In this document: positions 54,245-63,685 of the stretch, in pieces
Layout: the number at the start of each line of letters is the position of its first letter
Position numbering within the stretch: position 1 is the stretch's first letter
Source: Bacteroidales bacterium
GTDB lineage: Bacteria > Bacteroidota > Bacteroidia > Bacteroidales > 4484-276
Assembly (NCBI GenBank): GCA_035647615.1
Contig: DASRND010000035.1
Coordinates: 1-64,000, forward strand
Direction of reading: 5' to 3'
DNA: 64,000 nt
The notes under the pieces: model-generated
Told to the model about the DNA's origin: nothing
The model's database searches: none
Seen by the model: only the letters and a program-made list of their open reading frames with translations
Translations under genes and position numbers: made by a program

Positions 54245-56149
54245 ATGTACACATGGAAACCCACTATATCGGCTGCTCTGGCAGTTGCGCTTATTATCAG
54301 CTTGTTTACCTCATGCAGCATGTTTCGTCCGCGCGAAACTGCCAAAGTGCCGCAAAAGAGCACCAAAAAGGTAGTGAATGTCCACCATCGTGATATCCAA
54401 TACGACTTTCAATCAGAAGATGAGATGGGCGATCTGTTGATGTTTCCCGACACAGCACTCAGCTACGACACCGTATCGTCAGTCGAAAGCATCCACTTTC
54501 GTGATTCGCTGCTGAACTACAGCAACGAGATGCTCAACGACGATGAACGCGCCATGATGCTTGTAGAAGATTCACCGGCGATGCGTGTGCTCGACAGTCT
54601 GGTGAATATCCGCTTTTTTAATGACGACCATTTTATTACCGATCGCGACAAGCTCAACGTTTATCATTGGAAGGTAAACGAAGTGCCCACCTATCCCGAT
54701 TCCATCATCGAAAAACGCATTGCGATGCTCAACCGCCACTCGCCGTTTGAACTCACCTACAACAAAACGGTAGGTAATTTTATTGATCTTTACGCCAATC
54801 GGAAGCGTGAATTATCAGCACGATTGCTGGGGCTTTCGGAGGTTTACTTTCCTATGTTCGAAGAAATTCTCGACAGCTATAATCTTCCATTGGAGCTTAA
54901 ATACCTGGCGGTGGTAGAGTCGGCGCTGATACCCAATGCCGGGTCGCATGCCGGAGCTAAGGGCTTGTGGCAATTTATGTATGGCACCGGCAAAATGTAT
55001 GGCCTTCAGGTTACCTCGATGGTCGACGACCGTTACGATCCCTACAAATCGACTATTGCTGCTGCTGAGCATCTGCGCGATCTTTACGCAATTTATCACG
55101 ACTGGTCGCTGGTGCTTGCCGCCTACAACTCTGGTGCAGGCAATGTAAATAAAGCTATTCGCCGCTCAGGCGGAGTAAAAAATTACTGGGCTATCTGGCC
55201 TTATCTTCCCCGCGAAACACGTGGCTATGTGCCGGCTTTTATCGCCGTCAACTATCTGATGAGTTTTGCCCCTGAGCACAATCTATTCCCGGTCGATCCC
55301 GGAATTCTTTACAATGGCATCGACACGGTGATGGTGAACAGAACCCTCAGCTTCGACCAGATTTCCGAATATCTCAATATGCCTATCGGCGACATCCAAT
55401 TCCTTAATCCATCCTTCAAGCTGGGAATTATCCCCGCTGATTCTACTAGCATTTACGTCCTGCGCCTGCCGCGTGATGTGATAGCTGAATTTGTTTCGAA
55501 TGAGGATGCTATTTATAATTATAAAAGCACCAAAGGATTGGCCCACGATCAGATGCTGAAGCAGATAGAAGCAGCCAAACAACGCCAGGTACACGTGGTG
55601 CGCAGTGGCGAAAATTTGAGCACCATTGCCAACCGTTACCGCTGCTCGGTGTCGAGCCTGCGTTCGTGGAACAACCTACGCGGCAACACCATTCACCCCG
55701 GACAAAAACTGATTGTTCATGCCGGCGCCGACGCTCCATCAGCCGCATCTGCTGCTGCACCTGCTGCTCAAAGAGAAGTCACAGCTAAGGCTGAAAATAA
55801 AACGTATCACACGGTGAAAAGTGGTGAAAACCTCGGTCTTATCGCCAAAAAATACAAATGCTCCACCACTGACCTGCGCAAGTGGAATAACCTTAAAAGC
55901 AACACCATTCAGCCCCGCCAGAAACTTTTGGTTTCTCAGCCGGTTGCTGCCAACAGCGGTAGCAAGAGCACAACTTCTGATTCCAATTCCGACTACATCA
56001 TCTACACCGTAAAACAAGGCGACACTTTATGGGACATCGCTAAACAATACGAAGGCGTTACCGTTGAACAGATCAAACAACTCAACAATATCACCAATAC
56101 CAAATCGCTACGACCCGGACAAAAATTAAAGGTGTTGGTAAAAGGATAA
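54245..56149 (+). CDS. membrane-bound lytic murein transglycosylase with three LysM domains (MltD-like)
   Basis: Cleaves peptidoglycan glycan strands. The start MYTWKPTISAALAV gives a lipoprotein signal with lipobox LFTSC (mature Cys at about 24), 634 residues. The SLT domain (about 190-340) has the catalytic E225 in AVVESALIP, then GAKGLWQFMYGTG and VLAAYNSGAGNVNKAI. Three LysM repeats follow (about 455-500, 515-560, 588-634: HVVRSGENLSTIANRY, HTVKSGENLGLIAKKY, YTVKQGDTLWDIAKQY), separated by Ala/Ser linkers. It likely forms an operon with the DUF4837 gene 24 bases on. Confidence 0.93.
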   Translation: MYTWKPTISAALAVALIISLFTSCSMFRPRETAKVPQKSTKKVVNVHHRDIQYDFQSEDEMGDLLMFPDTALSYDTVSSVESIHFRDSLLNYSNEMLNDDERAMMLVEDSPAMRVLDSLVNIRFFNDDHFITDRDKLNVYHWKVNEVPTYPDSIIEKRIAMLNRHSPFELTYNKTVGNFIDLYANRKRELSARLLGLSEVYFPMFEEILDSYNLPLELKYLAVVESALIPNAGSHAGAKGLWQFMYGTGKMYGLQVTSMVDDRYDPYKSTIAAAEHLRDLYAIYHDWSLVLAAYNSGAGNVNKAIRRSGGVKNYWAIWPYLPRETRGYVPAFIAVNYLMSFAPEHNLFPVDPGILYNGIDTVMVNRTLSFDQISEYLNMPIGDIQFLNPSFKLGIIPADSTSIYVLRLPRDVIAEFVSNEDAIYNYKSTKGLAHDQMLKQIEAAKQRQVHVVRSGENLSTIANRYRCSVSSLRSWNNLRGNTIHPGQKLIVHAGADAPSAASAAAPAAQREVTAKAENKTYHTVKSGENLGLIAKKYKCSTTDLRKWNNLKSNTIQPRQKLLVSQPVAANSGSKSTTSDSNSDYIIYTVKQGDTLWDIAKQYEGVTVEQIKQLNNITNTKSLRPGQKLKVLVKG

Positions 56150-56173
56150 TCCAGGAACTATACAATTTCTAAA

Positions 56174-57211
56174 ATGATGCTCATGAAAAATATGCAAATG
56201 ATTCTCGGCAGGATGGCAATAGCCGGTTTTCTTGTTTTGGCAATAGCTGGTTGCGATTTCGACAGATCTTCCCTGCAGCCCTCCACCGGAAAAACCAACG
56301 AGATGGTGGTGGTGACGCCCGGCGACGCTTATTGGAACGGAAAAATGGGGCAGGTCATCCAGCAGTTTTTTGGACAGGAAGTACCCGGGCTGCCGCAAAG
56401 CGAAGAGATGTTCGACATGGCGCACGTGCCCGAAGCCAATTTCTCGAAGCTCTTCAAAACGCACCACAACATCTTTATCGTCGAAATTAATCCTGATTTT
56501 AAAAAGCCATTGCTCGAAACCAAACCCGACCTGTGGGCCAAGCCGCAGCGTGTGGTAAAAATGGTAGTGCCCACCGAAGAAGCCTTTTATGACGCTTTCG
56601 CTAAAAACAAGGAGGCCATAGTCGAGCTTTTCAACGCAAACGAACGCCACAGAGCCAACACTGCTTTTGCTACCATTCAGGATTTCGACATCACCGGCAT
56701 GCTGCGCGACAAATATCAGGTGACTATGGTCATTCCCAAAAGTTTTTATGCGGCAACAAAGGCCGACAATTTTGTGTGGCTGCGTCGTGAGGCTGAGCAG
56801 TTTTCGCAGGCCGTGCTCATCTGGCACCATCCTTACTCCGACACTTCGGCATTCGACTACAACAGACTGATGGCGGTTCGCGACTCGATAACGCGCAAAT
56901 ACATCCCCGGCCCTTCCGATGGTTCCTACATGAAAATTGGCATGGAAGAGCCTCCCGTTGCCCGTCGCATCGACTTCAAAAATCATTTTGCAGTGGAGAT
57001 GCGTGGATTGTGGGATGTGCAAGGCGACTTTATGGGCGGCCCATTTTTGAGTTACACTTTCGTGGATGAACCCAACAGCCGGCTGGTTACCATCGACAGT
57101 TACGCATACAACCCCAGCCATAACAAACGCGATCTGGTGCGGCAGCTTGAAGCGATATTATATACCTATCAGTTCAATAGCGATAAAACAAAAGAACAGG
57201 AAGCTGAGTAG
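56174..57211 (+). CDS. DUF4837 family lipoprotein
   Basis: 345 residues with a lipoprotein signal (FLVLAIAGCDF, Cys near 27). The DUF4837 domain fills the rest: GKTNEMVVVTPGDAYWNGKMGQVIQQFF near the start, PQRVVKMVVPTEEAFY and the C-terminal GGPFLSYTFVDEPNSRLVTIDSYAYNPSHNKRDLVRQLEAIL. The family is confined largely to Bacteroidota and has no known function. It is co-directional with the lytic transglycosylase gene, which suggests an envelope role. Confidence 0.85.
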   Translation: MMLMKNMQMILGRMAIAGFLVLAIAGCDFDRSSLQPSTGKTNEMVVVTPGDAYWNGKMGQVIQQFFGQEVPGLPQSEEMFDMAHVPEANFSKLFKTHHNIFIVEINPDFKKPLLETKPDLWAKPQRVVKMVVPTEEAFYDAFAKNKEAIVELFNANERHRANTAFATIQDFDITGMLRDKYQVTMVIPKSFYAATKADNFVWLRREAEQFSQAVLIWHHPYSDTSAFDYNRLMAVRDSITRKYIPGPSDGSYMKIGMEEPPVARRIDFKNHFAVEMRGLWDVQGDFMGGPFLSYTFVDEPNSRLVTIDSYAYNPSHNKRDLVRQLEAILYTYQFNSDKTKEQEAE

Positions 57212-57261
57212 AAAGATAGAAGTTGGGATAGAAATTAGAAAAACATATTTAAACTGTTGTT

Positions 57262-57316
57262 AGGACGAGGCTGAGACTCGTCCTTTCTATTTTTAAAGGC
57301 TTTGCCTGTTTTGATA
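57262..57316 (-). repeat. degraded REP module, possible terminator after the DUF4837 gene
   Basis: Reverse-orientation remnant: P4 AGGACGAG-N7-CTCGTCCT (57262-57284, perfect 8-bp stem), the linker TTCTATTTTT, and a decayed P3 (AAAGGCTTTGCCTGTTTT). The hairpin plus T-rich run lies 50 bases after the DUF4837 stop, so it could also terminate that operon. The 332-base gap 57212-57543 otherwise holds only the ptb promoter. Confidence 0.55.
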
Positions 57317-57478
57317 AAGAAGTTTAAGATTGACTGTTCTCTAATTAATATAGATTTTGTAACCCTAAATTTTTACTTAGAATTGCCATTCTTGATCCTT
57401 CTCTGCTTTCCTGTTAAAAAAAGCAACAATTGTAATAAGTTGTCAGCAACGAAAAAGTGATGGCTGACGCTGCTGGTG

Positions 57479-57486
57479 TATTTTTG
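57479..57486 (+). promoter_or_regulatory. -7 box (TATTTTTG) of ptb-buk
   Basis: Perfect TAnnTTTG 57 bases before the ptb ATG. Confidence 0.45.
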
Positions 57487-57543
57487 TGCCACTTGAGGTA
57501 ATTAGGATAAATAGATCATTCACATAAAAATACTCGATACAAA

Positions 57544-58440
57544 ATGGTAAAAAATCTTCAGGAATTGGTTGAGATAGCCAAAGGCAAAAAAACACGCAAG
57601 CTGGTATTGGCCGCTGCTGGTGACGAAGACGCAATGTTGGCCGTACAAAACGCTACCACCAACGGCATCATCGAACCGATTCTCATTGGCGACATGCAGA
57701 AAATTACCGCCATCGCCAAAAAAATCAATTTCGACATTAGCAAATTCGAAACTTTCGACGAAAAAGATAATGGGGCAGCATCCTTGAAAGCCTGTATTAT
57801 GATAAATGAAGGCAAAGCTGAGATTTTGATGAAAGGCGCCGTAGGAACCGGAACCCTGATGAAAGCTGTGCTCAACAAAGAACACGGCTTGCGCTCTGGC
57901 GATACGCTGAGCCACATGGCTGTATTTGAGTCGCCACATTATCACAAGCTGCTTGGTGTAACCGATGCTGCCATGAACGTAGCTCCTGATCTGGAAACCA
58001 AAATTGCCATTATAAAAAATGCGATCCAAGTCTTTCATAAAATCGGCTGCCCCAATCCGAAAATTGCCGTTGTAGGAGCGGTAGAAAGCGTAAACCCACG
58101 CATGGAATCTACCTTGCACGCAGCTGCCCTCACTATGATGAACCGCCGCAATCAGATTAAAGGCTGCATGATTGATGGCCCGCTGGCTGTTGACAATGCT
58201 GTTTCACGCAAATCGGCAGAGCTTAAAGGTGTTTCCAGCGACGTTGCCGGTGATGCCGACATCATTGTTGCTCCCGACATCGACAGCGGCAACATCCTTT
58301 ACAAATCACTCAACTTTTTGGGTGGTGCCGTATCGGCAGCCGTCATTATGGGCGCCAAAGTTCCCATCGTGCTAACCTCACGCAGCGACAGCGACCGCAG
58401 CAAGTTCCTTTCTATTGCACTTGCCGCTAACATTGGCTAA
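57544..58440 (+). CDS. ptb: phosphate butyryltransferase
   Basis: Converts butyryl-CoA and phosphate to butyryl-phosphate and CoA. The 298-residue protein is a PTA_PTB fold. Typical blocks are EILMKGAVGTGTLMKAVLNKEHGLRSG near 95, SHMAVFESPHYHKLLGVTDAAMNVAPDLETKIAIIKNA near 120, DGPLAVDNAVSRKSAELKGVSSDVAGDADIIVAPDIDSGNILYKSL near 211 and SRSDSDRSKFLSIALA at the end. It lies 72 bases before buk, forming the classic ptb-buk operon. Confidence 0.93.
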   Translation: MVKNLQELVEIAKGKKTRKLVLAAAGDEDAMLAVQNATTNGIIEPILIGDMQKITAIAKKINFDISKFETFDEKDNGAASLKACIMINEGKAEILMKGAVGTGTLMKAVLNKEHGLRSGDTLSHMAVFESPHYHKLLGVTDAAMNVAPDLETKIAIIKNAIQVFHKIGCPNPKIAVVGAVESVNPRMESTLHAAALTMMNRRNQIKGCMIDGPLAVDNAVSRKSAELKGVSSDVAGDADIIVAPDIDSGNILYKSLNFLGGAVSAAVIMGAKVPIVLTSRSDSDRSKFLSIALAANIG

Positions 58441-58512
58441 AATTTGATTTTGCAAACAGCATAGTTGGCTGTTTTTTTTAATATTAAAACACAAAATAAT
58501 TTGCTCATCTGC

Positions 58513-59589
58513 ATGGAGGGTATAGGAATATTGACGATAAATCCGGGCTCAACGTCCACAAAAATTGGCGTTTTTGTTGATCTAAACCCGGTTTTTCTCA
58601 AAAGCATCAACCACGATCCGGAGGAACTGGCACAATTTGATAAGATTACTGATCAGTTCGATTACCGCAAGGATATTATTACTGCACAACTCAATGCAGC
58701 AGAGATTCAGGAAAATGTGATAAAAGCTGTTGTGGGCCGGGGTGGGATGCTGCATCCCATCGAGTCGGGAGTGTACGAGGTAAATGAGCGCATGAAAGAA
58801 GATTTGCGTAACAGCCCTGTTGGCGAGCATGCCTCAAACCTGGGCGGTCTCATTGCCGATGCTTTTGCACAGAAACTCCCCGGCGTAAAAGCCTACATTG
58901 CCAACCCTGTAGTTGTTGACGAACTCGACGATATTGCCCGCTATTCCGGCCATCCGTTATTCAAACGTATCAGCATCTTCCATGCTTTAAATCAAAAAGC
59001 TGTAGCACGATCGCACGCCAAGTCGGTGATGCGTCGCTACGAAGAGATGAATATTATTGTAGCACATTTGGGCGGCGGCGTCACTGTAGGAGCACATTGC
59101 CAGGGGCGCGTCATCGATGTAAATAATGGCCTCGACGGCGATGGACCTTTCTCGCCCGAACGCTCAGGAACTTTGCCTGTCGGCGCATTGGTAAGAGCCT
59201 GCTTCAGCGGAAAATATACGCAGAAGGAGATACAGAAGATGATAAAAGGCGGCGGCGGACTAGTAGGTTATCTCGGCACCAATAATGCCTATGATGTGGA
59301 GATGAAAATGATGGAAGGCGACAAAGAATCCGGGAAAATATTTGAAGCTATGGCCTACCAGGTGGCCAAAGAAATTGGCGCCATGAGCGCCGTGCTGAGT
59401 GGCGACGTTGACGCTATTCTGATTACCGGCGGCATAGCACACAGCAAATGGTTTGTAAACAAAGTGATAGAACGCGTACAAAAAATAGCCCCCGTGCACG
59501 TTTATCCTGGCGAAGATGAGATGAAAGCCCTTGCCATGAACGGCATGCGCGTACTCACCGGCGAAACCGAAGTAAAAGTTTATTTGTGA
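58513..59589 (+). CDS. buk: butyrate kinase
   Basis: Transfers phosphate from butyryl-phosphate to ADP, giving butyrate and ATP. The 358-residue ASKHA-fold kinase starts MEGIGILTINPGSTSTKIGVF, with AHLGGGVTVGAHCQGRVIDVNNG near 195 and ILITGGIAHSKWFVNKV near 310. An open frame extends 16 codons up from ATG 58513 but lacks a start motif. Its 3' end overlaps the sensor kinase gene, tail to tail, by 10 bases. Confidence 0.93.
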   Translation: MEGIGILTINPGSTSTKIGVFVDLNPVFLKSINHDPEELAQFDKITDQFDYRKDIITAQLNAAEIQENVIKAVVGRGGMLHPIESGVYEVNERMKEDLRNSPVGEHASNLGGLIADAFAQKLPGVKAYIANPVVVDELDDIARYSGHPLFKRISIFHALNQKAVARSHAKSVMRRYEEMNIIVAHLGGGVTVGAHCQGRVIDVNNGLDGDGPFSPERSGTLPVGALVRACFSGKYTQKEIQKMIKGGGGLVGYLGTNNAYDVEMKMMEGDKESGKIFEAMAYQVAKEIGAMSAVLSGDVDAILITGGIAHSKWFVNKVIERVQKIAPVHVYPGEDEMKALAMNGMRVLTGETEVKVYL

Positions 59590-61736
59590 TCCTTAAGCCG
59601 CAGATACCGGCTGGCGACAGGCATCTTTACAACCACACGCGTTCCCGGAAATTCCTGTTTTATATCTAAATCGTACATCTCAAACACGATTCGGGTTTTG
59701 TTGAGTTCGTTGTAAACTTTCAGAAATTCCTCCATCAGATTTGCCGCTCTAAAAGCTTTCTCCTTGTTGTATTCGGCAGCTCTGATCATGCCCACACCAT
59801 TATCTTCAAAGATGGCCTTCAATATTTTACCATCCTGAAATATTTCGATATGCAACAGCCCCCCCCTCTCGCGGTGCATCAACCCATTGTTAATAGCTGA
59901 TTCGGCAAAAGTCTCGATGATCATCCGCGGCACTTCGATGGAAAGATTAACACCAGGATGAACTTTGATACTAAATTCAAATTTCTCGCGGTACCTGAAT
60001 TTTTCTATCTCCAGATATTTTTGTGTAAAATCCAACTCCTCGTCGAGCGTGCGTGAGATCCGGTCGGAATAGAGCATAGTGCTGCGGATGAGCTTGCTGA
60101 ACTTGGAGAAATAAGTATAAGCTTCCTCACGGTCTTCGCGATAGATGGCCGCAGCAATGGCATTTACAGCGTTGAAGGTAAAATGCGGATCCATTTGGTT
60201 GCGGATGCTTTTGAGCTTTAGCTCGGCAAGCGTCTTTTCGCGTAGGTAGTGCGCCTTGATTATTTTTTTCTGACCCCGGATAATCAAACAAATCATGAGC
60301 ACATAAAAAACATAAATAGCCGCAATTATTAAAATGGCTTTTAGCAGAAAATATTTATCATAAATATGCTCAAACTCGTAGATGGATTGTCCTATCTGAA
60401 TCATTAACCTCTTGCTGCCATCCCTAGCATTGAAGGTAGTGAGATTGTTTATTTCAAAATCCGCATTAGTGATTGCAAACTTATAGCTATGGTCGAACTG
60501 CTGGGTGTAAATATGCAACACATTTCCAGCGGGCGTTTTTTTATAAAAAACAAAATCGGGAATCACTTCATTGGTAATACTCAGGTTTTGCAGATAAAAT
60601 AGATTCTTATCAATAGAATACTTTTTTATAACCTTCATATTTTCTGCAGGATCATAAAACCAAATATCTCCGTCTGAAGATGAGTAGGATCCCAGGAAAT
60701 GCTGATAAGGTTTCATACATTCAAAAAACAGCGCATCGTCGGGAACATTCAGTTCCAAAGGGCTAAGCACCCTGGTAGTCATGTTGTAGGTGTAGGATTT
60801 ATTGACGGGTACCCGCTCATGATTTTGGCCTATCAATAAAATATTTTTAGTGCTGTCCTGCCGGTAAAGGAAGTTAAAAACCTTTCCGTTGCCAGCGCCC
60901 AGATTCACAGGCTCGACAGCAAATTCTAAAAGATGATTGTAAATGACAAACCACTGCTGGTCGTCATGATAGGGAACCGAATCACCTGGACTGATATTCT
61001 CCAGAGCAGAGGTGGTGGGAATGATCTCCTGGTAGCCGTCGTTGTCCAGATCAACAAAAGATAAACCAATGATGGCGAAGCCGGCAGGCTGCGTTTTTAA
61101 CAGCGTACTGTCAGCGAAATTGTAGGCATAAATACGGCGTGGTTGTTTACTATATCCGGCATTAATAACCGCGACGACTTCGCTGGAACCATCGCTGTTA
61201 AGATCGCTGGTGTAAAGTTGAGAGTCGTAATGAAAGCGGTTATTTACTTTACGAATAACATCCAAAAACAGGTCATCCACGATTTTACGGGTGTCGTCGA
61301 GCGGATCAATACCACCCAGAAACACAGAGTCGTTGCGTTGATAAAGCGTAAAGACATCCAGAACACCATCACCAGTGCAGTCGGAAAAAGTTAAGTTGTG
61401 GCTGCTTTTATTCAAAAAACCATTAAAGTTCCACTGCCCCCAGGTTTCGCCGGTGCCCGAAAAAATCATCATTGCGCATTGATCTATCTCGTTTTGAAAA
61501 TGGACAATACATTCGTCGATGCCATCATTATCAAGATCGTGATAAAAATAAACTCTATTGCCACCCAGATGCTGGGCATAAGAAACAGAGGAGGGAACCA
61601 GATTACTTTGACGAAGCGTAAAAGGGTAAAGCAAAATGGTGATTAATGCAAAGGGAATGGCCATCACCAAAGGACTGAGCAACACAATACTTATTTTATC
61701 TCTTATTCCCGACATAAAAGGACGCATTAAAATCAA
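59580..61736 (-). CDS. LytS/YehU-type sensor histidine kinase with Asp-rich (FG-GAP/VCBS-like) periplasmic domain
   Basis: 718 residues. Membrane helix one is at about 15-42, then a large external domain (about 43-470) with at least four DxDxDG-like metal-binding loops: DLDNDGIDE, DCTGDGVLD, DLNSDGSSE and DLDNDGYQE. These suggest a calcium-dependent beta-propeller. Helix two is at about 470-497, followed by a His_kinase domain with RNQMDPHFTFNAVNA (H518; the usual HFLFN is HFTFN here) and a HATPase with ESAINNGLMHRERGG and DNGVGM. Such kinases normally pair with a LytTR-type response regulator; none is in the window. Confidence 0.82.
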   Translation of the reverse strand: MILMRPFMSGIRDKISIVLLSPLVMAIPFALITILLYPFTLRQSNLVPSSVSYAQHLGGNRVYFYHDLDNDGIDECIVHFQNEIDQCAMMIFSGTGETWGQWNFNGFLNKSSHNLTFSDCTGDGVLDVFTLYQRNDSVFLGGIDPLDDTRKIVDDLFLDVIRKVNNRFHYDSQLYTSDLNSDGSSEVVAVINAGYSKQPRRIYAYNFADSTLLKTQPAGFAIIGLSFVDLDNDGYQEIIPTTSALENISPGDSVPYHDDQQWFVIYNHLLEFAVEPVNLGAGNGKVFNFLYRQDSTKNILLIGQNHERVPVNKSYTYNMTTRVLSPLELNVPDDALFFECMKPYQHFLGSYSSSDGDIWFYDPAENMKVIKKYSIDKNLFYLQNLSITNEVIPDFVFYKKTPAGNVLHIYTQQFDHSYKFAITNADFEINNLTTFNARDGSKRLMIQIGQSIYEFEHIYDKYFLLKAILIIAAIYVFYVLMICLIIRGQKKIIKAHYLREKTLAELKLKSIRNQMDPHFTFNAVNAIAAAIYREDREEAYTYFSKFSKLIRSTMLYSDRISRTLDEELDFTQKYLEIEKFRYREKFEFSIKVHPGVNLSIEVPRMIIETFAESAINNGLMHRERGGLLHIEIFQDGKILKAIFEDNGVGMIRAAEYNKEKAFRAANLMEEFLKVYNELNKTRIVFEMYDLDIKQEFPGTRVVVKMPVASRYLRLKDHK

Positions 61737-61760
61737 TCGTCAAAAGAAGGTAAAATTACA

Positions 61761-61796
61761 CAAAAACGCCGGGAAAAGAAATACTTTCCCCGGCGC
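61761..61796 (-). terminator. intrinsic terminator after etfBA
   Basis: Minus strand: CGCCGGGGAAAG, loop TATTT, CTTTTCCCGGCG, then TTTTTGTG. It lies about 30 bases past the etfA stop, so it ends the etfB-etfA transcript before the sensor kinase gene. Confidence 0.85.
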
Positions 61797-61823
61797 AGGC
61801 AATTATTTAACAAATTATTGTTA

Positions 61824-62798
61824 TTAATTTTCAGCTTTAAATTTCCTGAAAGCATCGTTCAGCTGCGGCAGCACTTTCTGCACATCGCCTACAATACCAT
61901 AATCGGCAGCCTGGAAAATGGGAGCATCTTTGTCGGTATTAATGGCCACGATAACCTTTGAAGAACTCACACCGGCAAGGTGCTGAATGGCTCCGGAGAT
62001 TCCCAGGGCAAAATATAAATTGGGAGCAACTATTTTTCCGGTTTGCCCAACGTGCTCTGAATGGGGGCGCCATCCTTCGTCGGAAATGGGTCGTGAGCAG
62101 GCGGTGGCGGCGCCCAGTATTTCGGCCAGCTCTTCGATGGGCTGCCAGTTTTCGGCGCTTTTCATACCGCGGCCACCCGAAACGATGATCTCGGCATCGT
62201 TGAGCAGTATTTTACCACTGGCTTTTTGTGTGTCGGTTACACGGATTTTTGATGTTGCTGGTGCTTCCGCCTGCATCGCTTCGATGGTTACTTCGGCAGG
62301 GTGCTCTTTTACACCAAAACTATTTTGCGACAAGCTAATGATTTTGCATTCGCTGTTTACGACTACATCTGCGAAAGCCTTGCCGTGGAATACTTTTTTG
62401 GGAATTGTAAACGGAGCCAGGTTGGAAGGAAGTCCGGTTGCGGCAAATACCATCCCGGCCTTTAATTTTACGGATACGCGTGGCGCAATGGCTTTGGCGG
62501 TATTGGATGCTGAAAAGATGATGACGCCGGCGTTTTCCTGTTTGGCTGCCTGCGCAATGACAGTGGCATAAGCCTGGTTTTGTAAAGTATTAAATGCTTC
62601 GCCGGAAACCTTCAGCACTTTGCTGATGCCATAAGTACCCAAAGACTTTAGCTCATCTTCGGCCACATCTCCCAGGGAAATGGCGATGACCTGCCCACCC
62701 AGTTTTCGGGCTATTTCCGAACCATAAGAAGCAATTTCGTAAACGGATTTTTTAAACTTGCCGTCGAAATTTTCGGTGTATATCAGTACGTTGTTCAT
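61824..62798 (-). CDS. etfA: electron transfer flavoprotein alpha subunit
   Basis: FAD-binding subunit passing electrons from acyl-CoA dehydrogenases to the respiratory chain or, in bifurcating forms, to ferredoxin. The 324-residue protein has the C-terminal FAD domain marks IIVSGGRGMKSAENW near 210, GATACSRPISDEGWRPHSEHVGQTG near 235 and ALGISGAIQHLAG near 270. 28 bases after etfB. Whether this ETF bifurcates cannot be read from sequence alone. Confidence 0.95.
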   Translation of the reverse strand: MNNVLIYTENFDGKFKKSVYEIASYGSEIARKLGGQVIAISLGDVAEDELKSLGTYGISKVLKVSGEAFNTLQNQAYATVIAQAAKQENAGVIIFSASNTAKAIAPRVSVKLKAGMVFAATGLPSNLAPFTIPKKVFHGKAFADVVVNSECKIISLSQNSFGVKEHPAEVTIEAMQAEAPATSKIRVTDTQKASGKILLNDAEIIVSGGRGMKSAENWQPIEELAEILGAATACSRPISDEGWRPHSEHVGQTGKIVAPNLYFALGISGAIQHLAGVSSSKVIVAINTDKDAPIFQAADYGIVGDVQKVLPQLNDAFRKFKAEN

Positions 62799-62826
62799 GG
62801 TAAATACAATTTTAAAAAGTTGAGTA

Positions 62827-63576
62827 TTAAATAATTTTGGCTTCGTTGTGAAGCAGGCTCACCAGCTCAGCGGCATTGTCGGCCTCTATCATTTTGCAGG
62901 CTGCTTTGGGCTGCGGCGGTGTGTAATGCACAAATTCGGTCAGAGCTTCGGCACCTGCGGCAGGAACAACTTCGAGTGGTTTTTTACGCGCCATCATAAT
63001 TCCCCGCATCGAAGGGATGCGTGGTTCGATTGCAATACCTTTCTGCACAATTGCAATCACCGGAGCAGCAGCTGAAACAACTTCAAAACCACCGGCTATT
63101 TCCCGGTTAAGTTTTATCTCGTTGCCTTCAATTTCTATTTTCGAAACCGACGACACGGATTCCATATTCAGAAACTCGGCCAGCATGCCACCCATTGCCG
63201 ATCCGTTGTAGTCGGATGATTCTATTCCGCAAAGGATCAGATCGTAGTTTTTATCTTTTATGGCTTCGGCTATTTCGTGGGCTACTGCATAAGCATCGGC
63301 TGGCGCGGCATCTACGCGGATAGCGTCGTCGGCACCAATGGCCAACGCTTTGCGCAAAGTGGCTTCGGAGCCGGCATTGCCAACATGGATAATGCTCACC
63401 GACGGGATGCTGCCACCGGAAGCTTCTTTGAGTTCCAGAGCGCGTGTAAGCGCCAGCTCATCCCACGGATTGATGATCCACTGCACGCTGCTCAGGTCGA
63501 TGGCGTTCTGGTCGCCGCTGAGTTTGATGCGGGTGGTAGTATCGGGTACATTGCTGATACAGACTAGTATTTTCAT
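62827..63576 (-). CDS. etfB: electron transfer flavoprotein beta subunit
   Basis: 249-residue AMP- (or FAD-) binding partner of EtfA. It shows MKILVCISNVPDTTTRIKL at the start, INPWDELALTRALELKE near 36, the nucleotide region SIIHVGNAGSEATLRKALAIGADDAIRVD near 61-90, and LNREIAGGFEVVSAAAPVIAIV. First gene of etfBA, with its own -7 box (TATTTTTG complement at 63613-63620). The acyl-CoA dehydrogenase gene lies 109 bases upstream on the same strand. Confidence 0.95.
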   Translation of the reverse strand: MKILVCISNVPDTTTRIKLSGDQNAIDLSSVQWIINPWDELALTRALELKEASGGSIPSVSIIHVGNAGSEATLRKALAIGADDAIRVDAAPADAYAVAHEIAEAIKDKNYDLILCGIESSDYNGSAMGGMLAEFLNMESVSSVSKIEIEGNEIKLNREIAGGFEVVSAAAPVIAIVQKGIAIEPRIPSMRGIMMARKKPLEVVPAAGAEALTEFVHYTPPQPKAACKMIEADNAAELVSLLHNEAKII

Positions 63577-63612
63577 TATTCAAAAGTTTGATTTAGATTA
63601 TTTTGATGCCGG

Positions 63613-63620
63613 CAAAAATA
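63613..63620 (-). promoter_or_regulatory. -7 box (TATTTTTG) upstream of etfBA
   Basis: Minus-strand perfect TAnnTTTG 36 bases before the etfB start, inside the 109-base gap after the acyl-CoA dehydrogenase. It suggests that etfBA can be transcribed independently. Confidence 0.4.
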
Positions 63621-63685
63621 GATAAAATTTCTTCGGATGGCTTATCATCACCCACCGGATGTTAGTGATTGGCATAGCTGCCGGC

